The notes: a model not told the origin generated them from the sequence alone. Positions 22,180-33,302 are shown, numbered from the stretch's first letter. The stretch: DNA of 64,000 bases from Vanessa cardui (GCF_905220365.1 NC_061138.1:1116001-1180000); one strand, 5' to 3'. Made by a program: numbers and translations.

Positions 22180-22320
22180 GTAGAAACCTGTTAATATACC
22201 ACATCTGGGCAAAATACACTTTTCCCTCAGAAGAAGGCTTGGAGCATACTCCGCCATGCTGCTTTAATGTAGATTTCACAAGCGACAGATTCTCATCCAC
22301 TGAGTGCAGTTCACGCCTTA
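22180..22320 (-). repeat. Diverged SINE-B copy
   Basis: 'AACCTGTTAATATACCACAT', 'GGCTTGGAGCATACTCCGCC' and 'ATGCTGCTTTAATGTAG' parallel the reversed SINE-B 3' half. The overlapping open frames on both strands here are translations of it. Confidence 0.5.
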
Positions 22321-22394
22321 TAATTACTGAAGTATCAAGGCTCATGAAGTGTATCTGGTAAAGTATACACATCTTAAAATCGAAATATATAATA

Positions 22395-22461
22395 ACTAGT
22401 TCTAAGATGTTACGTCATTTATACCAGTAATTACACTGGCTTACTTACGCTTTTAATGCAG
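22395..22461 (-). repeat. SINE-A fragment, old
   Basis: 'CTAAGATGTTACGTCATTTA' and 'AGTAATTACACTGGCTTACT' match a central piece of SINE-A in reverse. Confidence 0.4.
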
Positions 22462-24228
22462 AATAACAGATTTTTAAGATGTTTCAAAAACACTCTTACA
22501 CAAAAAAAAAAAAACATATCAATAATTAAAATAAAACCTACAATTCAAATAGATAATAATTATAAACACAAAACGATGGAAACTTTTATACAAATAAAGA
22601 AAAGGTTTTATGTAAAATGCCTACATACATATTAAACGAAAAAAAAAACATTCTGAATTTGAAATAATTTAAATTATTTTTCGAATAACTTACATTCAAA
22701 CATCTAAGGTTTTACAGCATAGTCGTAATCCATTATTTCTAAAACAAACAATAAATTTTCAAAAATCGAATACGAAATTATTATAAATCGATAAATGATT
22801 AAGTCGCAATCACTTGTAACAAACCATCGTTTGGTTTCATTTCAAGCTTATTAACATGCGTGGGTTAAAAAAATCGCAATCGTTATCACAACGCTGCTCA
22901 CGTAGGTATTTTTTGACGGAAATCCTATTAAATTTTATGACTGTTTTCCATACATGTCCTGCTCCAATTTTTTTGTGTGCCCGGTACGTTTAAATCTAAA
23001 GGATCATATGAATGCAAGAAGTGGTATGAAAAATTGAATATATAATATATTAATTTGTTAAATTAACTAATTAAGTTAGGTAATTATCTAAGTGTTTTTT
23101 CATTGATATAAGCTGTAATTACTGAAAGCAATAATTAGTTTGAAGGTTGATAATTGTATCGAATTAATATATTTTAATAATTCAAAGCAATTGAAAGATA
23201 TTTTGACAGTTATTTTTTTTATAATAATTGAGTAAATATTTAATATCACTAACTTTATTAAATTTTTCTTTGTCTTATTTTCAACGATATAACTTACGAA
23301 GATGTCTCCAAGAATAAAAGTTACACACATTATTATAATAAAATGCTAACAGACAGATTGAATATTCTTCAATCTTTACAATAATTTGTATTACTTTTAT
23401 TAATATAATATAATAATACGTATGTATTAACTGTCGTATCTAGAGAGTTATTTCAATATCTCGCGGTCGGTCCGAGGCACTGCCGAGATCTTGATCCTCT
23501 TAAAATTTTATGTGTCTCAGACAAAGTGAATTTTGTTAATTAACTGTTTTGGCCGCTTCAAGGTGTACCTTCTTGTGTAGTGATAGATAATGTTCTCTCC
23601 TTATATCTCTGACTCGAATCTTAATTCTTCTTACAGTCGTGTTAAGGCCATATTTTTAAATGATCCCCAAAATTGGAATTGTCGCAGAATATTTCGTACA
23701 CAGCTATCAATTTCGGAGCAGTATCTTCATATTCAACTTTGTTTTCTACTGGTCTGGATATTTTAATTAACTGTAAAATTACTTCAGGAAATTGGACGTT
23801 TGTGACCATCTTAAATAATGATTGGACGAAATAAGTATATTTTTTAATAAAATTTTAAAGATGTCTTGACGGAGCTATTTTAACGAGTAATTTTAAAGGC
23901 CGATTCGTTTACTTTAGTGCAGAATAAAATGCACAAATAGCTTTTTTTTTATAAACATTACTTAACGTAAGCTAGATTGAAGTATAATTAATAGTCTCGA
24001 ATTAACTTTTTATTAAAAAGTAAAAATTTCATTATGTTTCATAATTAATACCAATTTTTGGACGATTTCAATTATTAAATTGTTTGCTGTTGAAACTGCG
24101 ATGCCGTTTTGAGTCAATTACAATAAATGCTTATACTTGTTAATAATATTATTATTAAAATGAATCAAATAAAGTTTCTGACTTTCAATAATTCACTGTT
24201 ACATAAGTGCATCTAAAGATATGCGAAA
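22462..24228. other. Long unique AT-rich stretch
   Basis: No gene or repeat family is recognised. The 76-codon minus-strand frame at 23100-23330 is AT-rich translation. A GC-richer spot at 23458-23500 is unrecognised. Confidence 0.45.
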
Positions 24229-24463
24229 TCAATACATAATATAAAACAAAGTTGCCCTTATATCCCAATGTATGCTTAAATCTTTAAAAGTACGCAACAC
24301 ATTTTGATGCGGTTTTCAAAAGAGAGAGTGATTCAAGGGGAAGATTTTTGTATATAATACATGGACAATATAGTAAAGAAACACTGATAATTATAGATGT
24401 TTCTAAAATAAAGTCTATAGTATATTTAGTATCAGTATTACATCCGTGCGAAGCCGGGGCTAG
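24229..24463 (+). mobile_element. HEL-D Helitron-like element
   Basis: Starts A^TCAATACATAATATAAAA and keeps 'ATGGACAATATAGTAAAGAA'. It ends 'CCGTGCGAAGCCGGGG' directly followed by CTAG^T, having lost about six bases of the hairpin's distal arm. Confidence 0.85.
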
Positions 24464-25230
24464 TGCTCAATAAATGATATGCGGAATCTAATCAAATTAA
24501 TCAAAACATTGATTTACCAAATTTAACAGTTGAATCGATTAAATTCGATTGTAATTCGAATCTAATTTAAATAAAATTAAATAGTCAGTGTCGCACAACA
24601 AAACACGCGATGGGAATGCTAAGAGACCAGAAGCCCAAAAAGTATTTAATTACCGGCCATTACTTAACGATCCTGGCAGGTTTGAATTCTTTGCAGTGCG
24701 CGATAAATTTGTTATTTACGATGGAGCACTTCGTGAAGATATGCCGATTGTTCAACGGTTGTTTCAATTATGAATCGAATTCGGCTTAATTTAAGAAGCG
24801 GCAGGCCATTTTGGAAAGGTTTTTTTATTGTAAGGGAATCGGAGGGAAATGGAAGAAGTGAGAGAAAATCGAGTAATTGTTTGCTGCTAGCGTAAGAATT
24901 TATTTTCATAGTTTTATGTTTGCTCGGGATGAATAAATAACATTGTAAATAAACAATGTATTTTTTTTTTTCGAAAAAAATTAACTGCCATGTCATTTTT
25001 GGGAGAATCTACATTTTGAATCGGTTTATATTCAACTGTAACATAATGATTCAAAAATTCGTATTTGAAACTATTCTAAAATCATGAAGAGATATATATT
25101 TTTTTATTTATATGTACGTATAATTTCAAGAACTAATGAACAATTCTTAAAATAATTTCTACTAAAAACTACGATACTCTTGGTGTTTCAGGTTATGTCA
25201 TATCGTTTTTGTACTTTCTGATAACCAATT
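24464..25230. other. Unique DNA with an unrecognised open stretch at 24588-24773
   Basis: A 61-codon plus-strand frame (24588-24773) translates to KVFNYRPLLNDPGRFEFFAV, then RDKFVIYDGALREDMP. It is less AT-biased than its surroundings. I do not recognise it. It may be an old transposon coding fragment or an isolated exon; no splice context is convincing. Confidence 0.3.
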
Positions 25231-25322
25231 TATTTTTGTATAGGTTTTGGTGGACGAGCATATGGGCATGGATTGTAAGTGGTCACCATCACCCATAGAC
25301 AATGAAGCTGTAACAAATATTA
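25231..25322 (-). repeat. SINE-A 3' fragment
   Basis: Only the 3' end is present ('TGGTGGACGAGCATATGGGC' to 'AGACAATGAAGCTGTAACAA', in reverse orientation). It is 5'-truncated. Confidence 0.85.
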
Positions 25323-25419
25323 AAATTATTTCGCTTATTCACGTGTAATGTTCATTTTTTATATTTCCATCTATGACGTCTTTAAATATATAAGAGGTAT
25401 ATGTTGACAATAGTCCGTA

Positions 25420-25657
25420 TCACTACATAGTATAAAACAAAGTAACTTTCTCTGTCCCTATATCTCTATGTAGTCTTAAATCTTTAAAATTACGCAACGG
25501 AATTGGATGCGGTCTTTTTTCAATAGTTAGAGTAATTCGAGAAGAAGGTTTTTATATATAATACATAGACAATTTAGTAAAGAAACACTGATTATTTTAG
25601 AAGTTTCTACTCTGATGTCATATAATTCACACGTGCGAAACCGAGGCGGATCGCTAG
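25420..25657 (+). mobile_element. HEL-D Helitron-like element, full length
   Basis: Starts A^TCACTACATAGTATAAAA and ends with a decayed GC hairpin block 'ACGTGCGAAACCGAGGCGGA' then TCGCTAG^T. Both termini are present. Confidence 0.88.
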
Positions 25658-25751
25658 TAGTGGTAATAAAAACATACAATGTTTATTAAACAATTACCTA
25701 ACTTTTGTGACATTAAATGCTTAAATATATATATACAAATATGAACTAAAA

Positions 25752-26110
25752 CTAGTTACTGTATAAATCTTGACCGCGTGGAATGGTGGCAAGAATGCTA
25801 GCAGCATTTCCCCATTGAATCGCAATTCCGATCCTCTGGGCAAAAAACGAACCAGCCCTCCTGTCACCAGTGGAGGCAATGAGGCGAGGTGTTATACTTT
25901 TGATGAAGCTTTTTGCACCACTACTCCAAGGGCCAAGCGTTTCGACAGCAAATGGAACAAAAAAGTAATTAGATATAATACACGAATATTTAGTTATTTT
26001 TTTTGGCTTCAGCTTTTTCCGCAGCGGCACCGGCTCTTAACATTGTGTCTCGGATATGAGATGGGGCCAACGTGTCAACGCATGTAGCGTCCCACACAAG
26101 GATATGTATA
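25752..26110 (-). pseudogene. C-terminal end of a non-LTR retrotransposon reverse transcriptase
   Basis: The minus-strand frame from 26030 to 25752 encodes 92 residues. Its core reads FFVPFAVETLGPWSSGAKSF, then TGDRRAGSFFAQRIGIAIQW and GNAASILATIP. This is the conserved C-terminal block downstream of the RT domain in a widespread group of animal non-LTR elements. In another frame immediately upstream (26107-26000) the minus strand gives LVWDATCVDTLAPSHIRD and a short alanine-rich linker, which normally precedes that block. The two parts are separated by a frameshift and a stop, so the gene is dead. The catalytic RT motifs are not in the window; a (TA)n run begins where the similarity stops (26107). 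I do not assign a clade. Confidence 0.75.
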
Positions 26111-26128
26111 TATATATATATATATATT
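26107..26128. repeat. (TA)11 microsatellite
   Basis: Uninterrupted TA dinucleotides directly upstream of the RT remnant. Confidence 0.9.
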
Positions 26129-26479
26129 TAAGCATTTAATGTTGTTAATTCTTAAATGGCTAAAAAACTTTTGTGACGGAGAGATATCTGCTGGTCTTCT
26201 AAAAGAATCCATCCTTGAAGCAGACGTTTTACCCCCTGAGGGAATTTTATGGCAGGCATCCCGTGAAGTGTCCCATGGCTCAGCAGTTTCCTAGAACACC
26301 ACATCGGTTTCTTTCTCCAACATCTCGCAACCGTTTTCAACTTTAATATTTTATTTATTATTTAATTCCTTTTCCATGAAAAAGCTTTCGTCGTTGAAGT
26401 AATTAAAACAAACATATAATCAAATTCCATTGTGTGCAATGTACAAAAAAGTATTATTTTTTAAATAAATTAATATTGG
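26129..26479. other. Unrecognised GC-richer patch at 26200-26335
   Basis: The minus strand is open for 62 codons (26340-26152). It lies just upstream of the RT pseudogene and may be a further damaged part of that LINE, but no motif proves it. Confidence 0.3.
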
Positions 26480-26679
26480 ACAACATAACATACATTACTC
26501 TGATCCCATTGTAAGTAGCTAAAGCACTTGTGTTATGGAAAATCAGAAGTAACGACAATACCACAAACATCCAGACCCAAGAAAACATAGAAAATTAATA
26601 AACTGGAAATGGAATCTTGGAGCTCGGAGCGGCGTACCCATGAAACCCGATGTACACACTACTCGACCACGGAGGTCTA
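26480..26679 (-). repeat. SINE-C copy, tailless, with damaged box B
   Basis: Reverse copy from 'CATTACTCTGATCCCATTGT' to 'CTCGACCACGGAGGTC'. The box B region is replaced by diverged sequence ('GAATCTTGGAGCTCGGAG'). Confidence 0.88.
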
Positions 26680-27489
26680 ATAAAGATTAATTTGTTTGTA
26701 ACGACATTAACACATAAACACCTAACTCTTCACCGAAACAAGTAACATTTAACAGCTTGTCTTAAAATATCTCTTGTACGAAGACTTATATGGACCAAAT
26801 TAATTGTGCGCAAGCGCAATCAATTTACGTAATCTATGATATTTTATGTTTGCACCATTCGCTAATAGGAGTATCGCTCACAATGGCAAAGCAACGACAG
26901 CTAAGGTCAAAGGTTATCGCATCGGATGCGCCTACTTTCACCTTACGGGTTGTTTTAATCGCAACCTTTTATTTCATATATTCGAAAGACTTTAAACCTT
27001 ATGTCGTACACATTAAAGTCTTTCCAAGTGCAATTATATTGTTGTAATTGTATTCGTATTTTATGATGTTCCAGTGTAAAGATGATTATTTTGTAATAAG
27101 ATGATAAAGTCAGCATACATTTCCTTGTAAAATGAGAAAACGTATACATCATCTTGGAACCTGTTCCAGTTTCTATGGATTTGTTACAAATGGGTGAAAC
27201 TGCCCGGTATATTATGGTACCCGTGGCAGTAGTGAAAAGTCATAATCGTCATATAGAGACTTTCTTGACTTTCAATAAGTGATTAAAAATAATTTGATTT
27301 CTTGATTGTCATAATTATACATAAAATAGGTGCCTTGGGGTACCAATTAGGAACAAAGAAGGTTTTGCTTTTCCAATTACGTTTGAAAATAAATAAAACT
27401 GTTATTGAAAAATCTTAAAATAATCTATACATGTAATAAATAAACTGGAGTGCCTGTTTTTATGTATGTCTACTATTTACAAATATCAA
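26680..27489. other. Unique DNA
   Basis: 26807-26818 reads TGCGCAAGCGCA, one base off the NRF1-like consensus. The 85-codon frame at 26790-27047 begins nearby but shows no domain. No gene is claimed. Confidence 0.35.
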
Positions 27490-27620
27490 ATTATATTTTT
27501 TTTTACAATTTTTGTCTGTCTGCCTGTTTGTTTCGGCTAATCTCTGGAACAGCTGGACCAATTTTTTATGGGACTAAAACTGGCAGAAAGGTGACGTAAT
27601 TAATAGTAGCTTAGGCTACG
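27490..27620 (-). repeat. Lepidopteran interspersed repeat, partial (same family as 4087-4316)
   Basis: 'TGTTTGTTTCGGCTAATCTC' and 'AAACTGGCAGAAAGGTGACG' are the reverse of the matching blocks in the 4087-4316 copy. Confidence 0.65.
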
Positions 27621-27928
27621 GCTAACAGCTACACGTATTATATAAAACTGTATTTAATAAAAAGAAACACAGAGAAAGGAAAGAGATTGAAAGCTTGTAG
27701 TTAATTAAAAAATACATTATTACGGAAAAACTTATTTCAGGCACTGTGGAAGAAGGGAAAAACTAGGTTTATTCCCAACGTACACACGCCGACACAACAC
27801 TGGACTTTAAACTGTTCCCTATTTTGATTTATTGAACTTATATTTTTAAACGTTTGCATTAATTTGTTATTGTTTTAACCATTACTACTGAAAATAAGCT
27901 TGTCGAGTAAATTTTGATCTTGTTCCCT
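27621..27928. other. Unique AT-rich DNA
   Basis: Nothing recognised. Confidence 0.5.
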
Positions 27929-27941
27929 TTGAATTATGTAA

Positions 27942-28252
27942 TGAGTCGAGATGGTCCAGTGGTTAGAACGCGTGCATCTTAACAGATGATTGCGGGTTCA
28001 AACCCAGGCAAGGACCGCTGATTCATGTGCTTAATTTGTCTTTATAATTCATCTCGTGCTCAGCGGTGAAGGAAAACATCGAGGAAATGAGAAAACCTGC
28101 ATGTAAAATATTTCATAGAAATTCTGCCACATGTGTATTCCACCAATCCGCATTGGAACAGCGTGGTGGTGTATGTTCCAAAACTTCTCCTCAAAGGGAG
28201 AGGAGGCCTTTAGCCCAGCAGTGGGAATTTACAAGCTGTTGTTGTTGTTGTT
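27942..28252 (+). repeat. SINE-B, full-length copy with clear target-site duplication
   Basis: Head 'GAGATGGTCCAGTGGTTAGA', box B GGTTCAAAC, complete body, tail 'GCTGTTGTTGTTGTTG'. The 13-base TTGAATTATGTAA occurs immediately before (27929-27941) and after (28251-28263), the hallmark of LINE-driven insertion. This makes it one of the younger SINE-B copies here. The two short open frames inside it are not genes. Confidence 0.96.
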
Positions 28253-28263
28253 GAATTATGTAA

Positions 28264-28676
28264 AGGGCGAATATTCAATAGTAAATACAAGTAATAAGAT
28301 TATTAAAATCTCCCATGAATTGCTTTAATCCAAAAAAAATATTATTAAAAGCCGGAATATAATGGAAAGACACGGAGATAAAAAGAAAACATTACCTTAA
28401 TTTAAGACGTCGTTATATACGTCATCGATGTGCATTTCTGTCGTCAAGGTATAGTCAGAAAAGCTTTAATACACATCTACTCATTTTTAATCGGTATTCC
28501 AAAAATGAAACTTCAAATTTTTACTTTATTTTCATAACAACTTTAAACCCCTATTCCACCTTGTTAGGGGTAGAATTTCCAAAATCGATGTCTGTGTTTA
28601 TCTACTCAATAAAACGATCGTAATTACCAATTTTGATGTCTCTAACCAATGACATTTTTAACAGACATTTTTAACT
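28264..28676. other. AT-rich DNA, possibly older LINE sequence
   Basis: It precedes the LINE ORF end at 28677 and may belong to the same LINE ('CGATCGTAATTACCAATTTT'), but no reading frame is preserved. Confidence 0.35.
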
Positions 28677-28974
28677 TTGCCGTTTAGTAAATTCAAATCG
28701 TTTGTAAAAAATACATTGGTAGAAAAAGCATATTATTCGATACAAGATATTATAGATGATAAAAAAGCGTGGAGTTAATACCTGTTGACTTCCTAGCAGG
28801 ATATATTAATTTAAATAATTGTATTTAATTAACATGACTTTGTATCTTACCGGTTCTTCTCGGTAGAATCTACTTTCCGAACCGGTGGTAGCTTCACTTA
28901 ATTGTAAAATGACGATTCAAAAGTGCTTGTAAAAGCCTACTTGAATAAAGTTTATTTTGATTTTGATTTGAATG
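28677..28974 (+). pseudogene. 3' end of a non-LTR retrotransposon (last 33 codons of ORF2 plus 3' UTR)
   Basis: 28677-28778 reads LPFSKFKSFVKNTLVEKAYY then SIQDIIDDKKAWS and a stop. The 'FK.FVK..L..KAYYSI.D...D.KAW' pattern is the usual C-terminus of ORF2 in several insect LINE clades. The 3' UTR follows with 'CCGGTTCTTCTCGGTAGAAT' and 'CCTACTTGAATAAAGTTTAT', and the tail is 'TTTTGATTTTGATTTGAATG'. A second, more decayed copy lies at 31800-32115. The fragment is strongly 5'-truncated and has no enzymatic domain. Confidence 0.8.
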
Positions 28975-29857
28975 ATATTCTAATAAACAGATATGTTATA
29001 TCCATACTAAACAACATAAAAAAGTGTGCCGCGCCGGGGACCGTTTATTTTACATTTCGTTACAAGTAAAAATGATAGCTTGTTAAAAACTATAAGTAAA
29101 AGGGATAACTAGATGTTTTAATTACGCAAAACGTATTACTACGTAATTATGATGTATTATAACGTATTACTACATAAAACGACTAAAGGCAAACTTCCCA
29201 ATTAGGACGTTTTCTAGTCTTCACTTTTTGCGTGTTAATAACATATCTGTTTACTACAACATCATTGTCTCTAACTTTAACAGATTACACTCGGCGATGA
29301 CGAATCAGTCAGTCAGGACATTTTATTTTATATATTTATATAAAAGATAGATAGATAAAGGTCCTCTTATTATTACCAAAACATGGATGAGCAAATTGAT
29401 ATATAAATTGACCTTTTTTGTGACACACGCTCCTATAGAATATATATTCTAAAAATAATAAAGAACACATTATATTATAATAATAAAATATCTGTGTAGC
29501 AGTCTACCGATAAAAAAGTAAAGTTATTCAACTTATGTCAAAACTCGAGAAAGCATACACTGACCCCAAAAGTTTGACGCTGATCTTCAGTGACTGCCTT
29601 AGCGGGTACCATGCGAACAACTGTGACAGCTACAAATAAATAAATACAATATAAAATCAACATATGATGTATATTATTATATGAAACATATATACAAGTA
29701 ATGATAACAGTGTTATCTATTTAACCGTTAGGTAAGAGTAAACCTTTTTTATGATTTATTTAATATATGTCTTGAGTAAGATGCAATGGACGCCCAAGAT
29801 GGTTGGTGTAAGAGAATGTTATTTTTGAGATAACGTATAACAAATAAGTATCGAAGG
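28975..29857. other. Unique AT-rich DNA
   Basis: A short GC-rich spot 'GTGTGCCGCGCCGGGGACCG' lies at 29026-29045. Otherwise nothing is recognised. Confidence 0.45.
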
Positions 29858-29920
29858 AAAGGACATGCTGCGCCGACCCCAAATAGAATTGGGATAGGGA
29901 AAGGAGGATGATGAGGACGA
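29858..29920 (+). pseudogene. RTE-type LINE ORF end fragment
   Basis: The frame gives SKERTCCADPK and a stop, followed by 'GGAGGATGATGAGGACGATG'. 'CCADPK*' followed by a GAT-rich tail is typical of lepidopteran RTE-like elements. The 68-codon minus-strand frame across it is spurious. Confidence 0.6.
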
Positions 29921-30682
29921 TGGATGAACTGGTAAAGAACAAAATTTGATAGACGTTTTCAAACACTATACCAAAGGTCCAACAGAGAAGATGTGGTAAC
30001 TAAAACGTCCTTAAAAACGGATAGATTTCTATACCATTTCAGATTGATAATCTCAAATACTTGTAATTACCGAAAATACAAAATATTTTCAAAATCATAG
30101 ACAGCTTAAGCTAATTACATGAAATACAACCAAGTTTAATGCGTCTGCGTTTCTATAGAGCGCATAAATAACAGCAACAATTCTCTTTTAAATTACTCCG
30201 TTAATATGCTAAAAATGTTTTAATGATCCAGAAGGAGTTTGATAGTAGTAAATCAATGAATCGGTGAATAAATCAAGATCGCTATGCTGACGTTACAATT
30301 TAGCAATTTACTTGTCAACGTGATCTAGACCCATTACTGCGTATGTTTAAGTGATAAGCTTAAAACGGTTTTTAAATATGCTTTCGTTTTTACCGTTAGT
30401 ATGGCATTGTGCAGGCACGTTTCACTAGTTACTACAGACGCACTATCTATCGCAAAATAGTAATACTTTGTTTTGATTTGAAACTATTCAGTGAAAACGT
30501 GCTAAGTGTACGAATTCGGTTTTGTCGTGATATATCTATAATACCGTTAACAGACATTTGATCGATTTTGATGGCATATTAATAAGAAAAAGATTCTCTA
30601 TTGACAAGTATACCTGGTTTTTTGATATCTTAATTGCTTTGATTGGAAATAATTTAATGGTCTTACCATTGATAAGTTACAT
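29921..30682. other. Unique AT-rich DNA
   Basis: Nothing recognised. Confidence 0.5.
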
Positions 30683-30780
30683 AAAATCAAAATCAAAATC
30701 AAAGTATACTTTATTCAAGTGGGCTTTTAAAAGCACTTTTCAATCGTCATTTAACAATTAAGTGAAGCTACCACCGGTTT
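30683..30780 (-). repeat. LINE 3' tail fragment (same family as 28677-28974)
   Basis: 'AAAATCAAAATCAAAATCAA' then 'TACTTTATTCAAGTGGGCTT' and 'GTGAAGCTACCACCGG' is the reverse of the 28.9-kb tail. Confidence 0.85.
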
Positions 30781-31355
30781 GTTTTTAATATTATAATATT
30801 TCAATTATAATTATTAAGTTATATTAAGTATTGGTTGCTAATTTTTAAATGTATTTAAAAATACTAGAAAATTAAATAAAAATATTTTGTTTGGGAACGA
30901 ATCGCTATCACTTATAATATGTGACAATCAATAAAATAAAGAAATTTCTATAGTGGAGTAGTTAGTAATTAAAATAGTGCAAAAAGCCCCATTTATCCTA
31001 CAGCCTGTACCTTACAAACGCTTCGCTCTCATTAATAGGCTCGGCTGTTTAGCATTCAAGGGATGATTAAAGGAATTGTGTACTTACAATGAAATCATTG
31101 GAGATAAATCTTGTATTTAATATAAGCCTACAATTATCTAAGCTCAAGGAAATACTAACGATTTCAAATATATATTCTATAAAGAATCTTAATTGAAACA
31201 AAGAAAAGGATTTTGTGGATAGTTCTAGTTTTGTCTGTGGCTAAATCGATTTTCTTGTTGGGCTTTGTTAAAACCAATTTGGGATGGTACAACCAACCAC
31301 AGGCTGTTTCAAATAACAAAAATATTTTTATTATTGTATTGTATTATAAAAAAAA
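30781..31355. other. Unique AT-rich DNA
   Basis: Nothing recognised. Confidence 0.5.
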
Positions 31356-31490
31356 TTGATCCCGCTGAGTTTCTTTCGCCGATTCTTCTCAGGTCTGAGG
31401 TATTATATTCCGAACCGGTGGTAGATTTTTGACTATCAATAAGATAGTGTAAACATTTCCATTTTTAATAAAGGTTTTTGACTTTGAATT
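31356..31490 (+). repeat. LINE 3' end fragment ('GACTTTGAA'-tailed)
   Basis: 'TTGATCCCGCTGAGTTTCTT', 'CGCCGATTCTTCTCAGG', 'CCGAACCGGTGGTAG' and the tail 'TTTTTGACTTTGAA' match 17727-17862 and 54738-54867. Confidence 0.82.
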
Positions 31491-31680
31491 AGTAGTACTC
31501 AGTATTGTCATCTTCCGGTTTGACGATGAGTTAGCCATTTTACAGGCACAAGGGTCATAAAATAACATACTATATTAATTCCCAAGTTTGGTTGGAGCAT
31601 TGGTGTTGAAAGGAATGGGTAATATTTATTACAGAACCATTGTCTATGGGCAATGATAACCACTTACCATTAGGTGGCTT
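31491..31680 (+). repeat. SINE-A copy, truncated at both ends
   Basis: 'AGTAGTACTCAGTATTGTCA' through 'CACTTACCATTAGGTGGCTT'. It begins exactly at the end of the preceding LINE tail, so one probably inserted next to the other. Confidence 0.85.
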
Positions 31681-31799
31681 TCGATTTTTCGGTGATTTGA
31701 ACGTTGAACTTTCTTATTCTTTACAACATTTGCAAGCTGTAAATTAATAACTTCATAGCATGTTTAATAGATTTAAGATTACATATAGTAAGGTAGTTT

Positions 31800-32115
31800 T
31801 AACATTGTCGCTTCATAAATTCAAATCATTTGTAAAAGATAAATTAATAAAAAAGCATAGTATTCAATAAAATATTATATAGATAATAAAAAGGGTCGAG
31901 ATAATAATTGTTGACTTTGGATAATATAATAGTATTTAACTAACATAACTTTGTATTTTAAATATTGGATAAGACTAACGAATCAGTTTCTTGCCGGTTC
32001 TTCTTGGGAAATCTACATTCCAAACCAGTGCTTCATTTAGTAGGTATAGCTTTGTAAAGGGACAATTCAAAATAATTCTAAAAGCTTACTTGAATAAAGT
32101 ATATTTTGATTTTAG
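31800..32115 (+). pseudogene. 3' end of a non-LTR retrotransposon, decayed copy
   Basis: From 31805 the frame begins LSLHKFKSFVKDKLIKK and then breaks by a frame change and stops. The following UTR 'TTCTTGCCGGTTCTTCTTGG' and the tail 'TACTTGAATAAAGTATATTT' parallel 28677-28974 along its whole length. Confidence 0.78.
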
Positions 32116-32273
32116 AGTTTAAAGAATAATTAATTATTTATGTTGATAATTCAGCAGGAATTCTTTGTTCTAAACTATTTTTCTGTCAGTGTCATGACCA
32201 ATATTTTTAATCAGGCTATTGCTCATTCCTAGTTCACTTTATTCCATTCGAATTTTTAACATCCATACGCGTC

Positions 32274-32344
32274 GCACTGCTGGTGTAGTGGTATCATGCA
32301 AGATTCCCATTCTTGCGACCCGGGTTCGATTCCCGGGCAGTGCA
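32274..32344 (+). tRNA. tRNA-Gly (anticodon CCC)
   Basis: The 71-nt sequence folds as a canonical cloverleaf. The 7-bp acceptor stem GCACTGC/GCAGTGC (32274-32280 with 32337-32343) is perfect and is followed by discriminator A at 32344. The D arm carries box A (TGGTGTAGTGG, 32281-32291). The anticodon stem CAAGA/TCTTG encloses the loop TTCCCAT with anticodon CCC at 32306-32308. The T arm is perfect (CCGGG/CCCGG) with box B GGTTCGATTCC at 32323-32333. No intron is present. Apart from the acceptor stem it closely follows the animal tRNA-Gly(CCC) pattern I know. It is not followed by a SINE body, unlike the tRNA-like heads elsewhere in the window. A T4 run occurs 24 bases downstream and a T7 at 32391-32397, either of which could end Pol III transcription. 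It reads GGG codons. Confidence 0.95.
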
Positions 32345-32390
32345 CAACCCTAGCAATTATTTCCATGTTTTGCTATGGCCAGTAATCATA

Positions 32391-32397
32391 TTTTTTT
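32391..32397 (+). terminator. Candidate Pol III terminator (T7) for the tRNA
   Basis: This is the first T-run longer than four after the tRNA. A T4 at 32368-32371 is closer and may already suffice. Confidence 0.4.
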
Positions 32398-33302
32398 ACT
32401 TTTAAGTTTTTCTTTGCATTTTATAAGCTCGTAGCTGCCTTTTTTGAGTTCACCGGACGTTTTATTTTCTTTTTTGTTTTAATTATTTACCATATTATCA
32501 TATAATAATGATAATTTTTGTTATATTTATAATGAAGTTATAAAAAAAGCTTTTTATTTTCATAACTTTTTTTTACAAAACTTCATACAAATTGCAGTAG
32601 ATGCAGTAGCCAATAAATAATTCAAAAAGCAATATACTTAAAGGGCGAACAATAAAAAAAAGATAAGCAACAGTTTAAATATGTGGTTCCGTACAACTAA
32701 ACTTTTATGAAAATAAATTTCAGAAAATAGTACGACTTTATCTATGACTTTTTTCAAATGGAATTAATCTGTATGTTTCAAGAGAACTCAATCTTAGCAG
32801 CTAATTTAATAAACATCAAATAGGAACAAAAAATGTTATAATTCTTATAAATATAATTGCTTTAATAAATATTCCTATTATTATTTGTAAAATAGCTTAA
32901 AAATATAATAATAAATAAAGAGTATTAATTCAACACGAGATTGTATAGATGATTACAATGCTTGCACTCAGTACTTGTCAACTTCTAGGCTGGATATAGT
33001 ATATAAATTTTGATAACTTTACATTTAAAATAATTTGTAAAATGAAAATTCGAAAGTAAAAAAGGCTTCTTAAACTAAAACAAAGTATATTTTCATGTAA
33101 AATCCACTTTTGAAAATAGGCTTCATCTCCTTTCGAGGAGAAAGTTTTAATTCTTATCAAACACAGTGCAGCACAAATTGCGAAATTTTATCCGACATGT
33201 ATACTATACAGGTCTTCTTATAATGATTCACCCCACAAAATAGTAAACAAATTAGGCATATGAAATCTCCGTAAATTTTATCTTACTTCTATCTTATTTA
33301 CG
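32398..33302. other. AT-rich DNA with a weak LINE-tail trace
   Basis: 33040-33100 ('TTCGAAAGTAAAAAAGGCTT', 'AACAAAGTATATTTTCATG') may be a very old LINE tail. Nothing else is recognised. Confidence 0.4.

Noticed and set aside
28066..28328. Two overlapping open frames of 62 and 65 codons
   Set aside because: Both lie within or run out of the SINE-B at 27942-28252.
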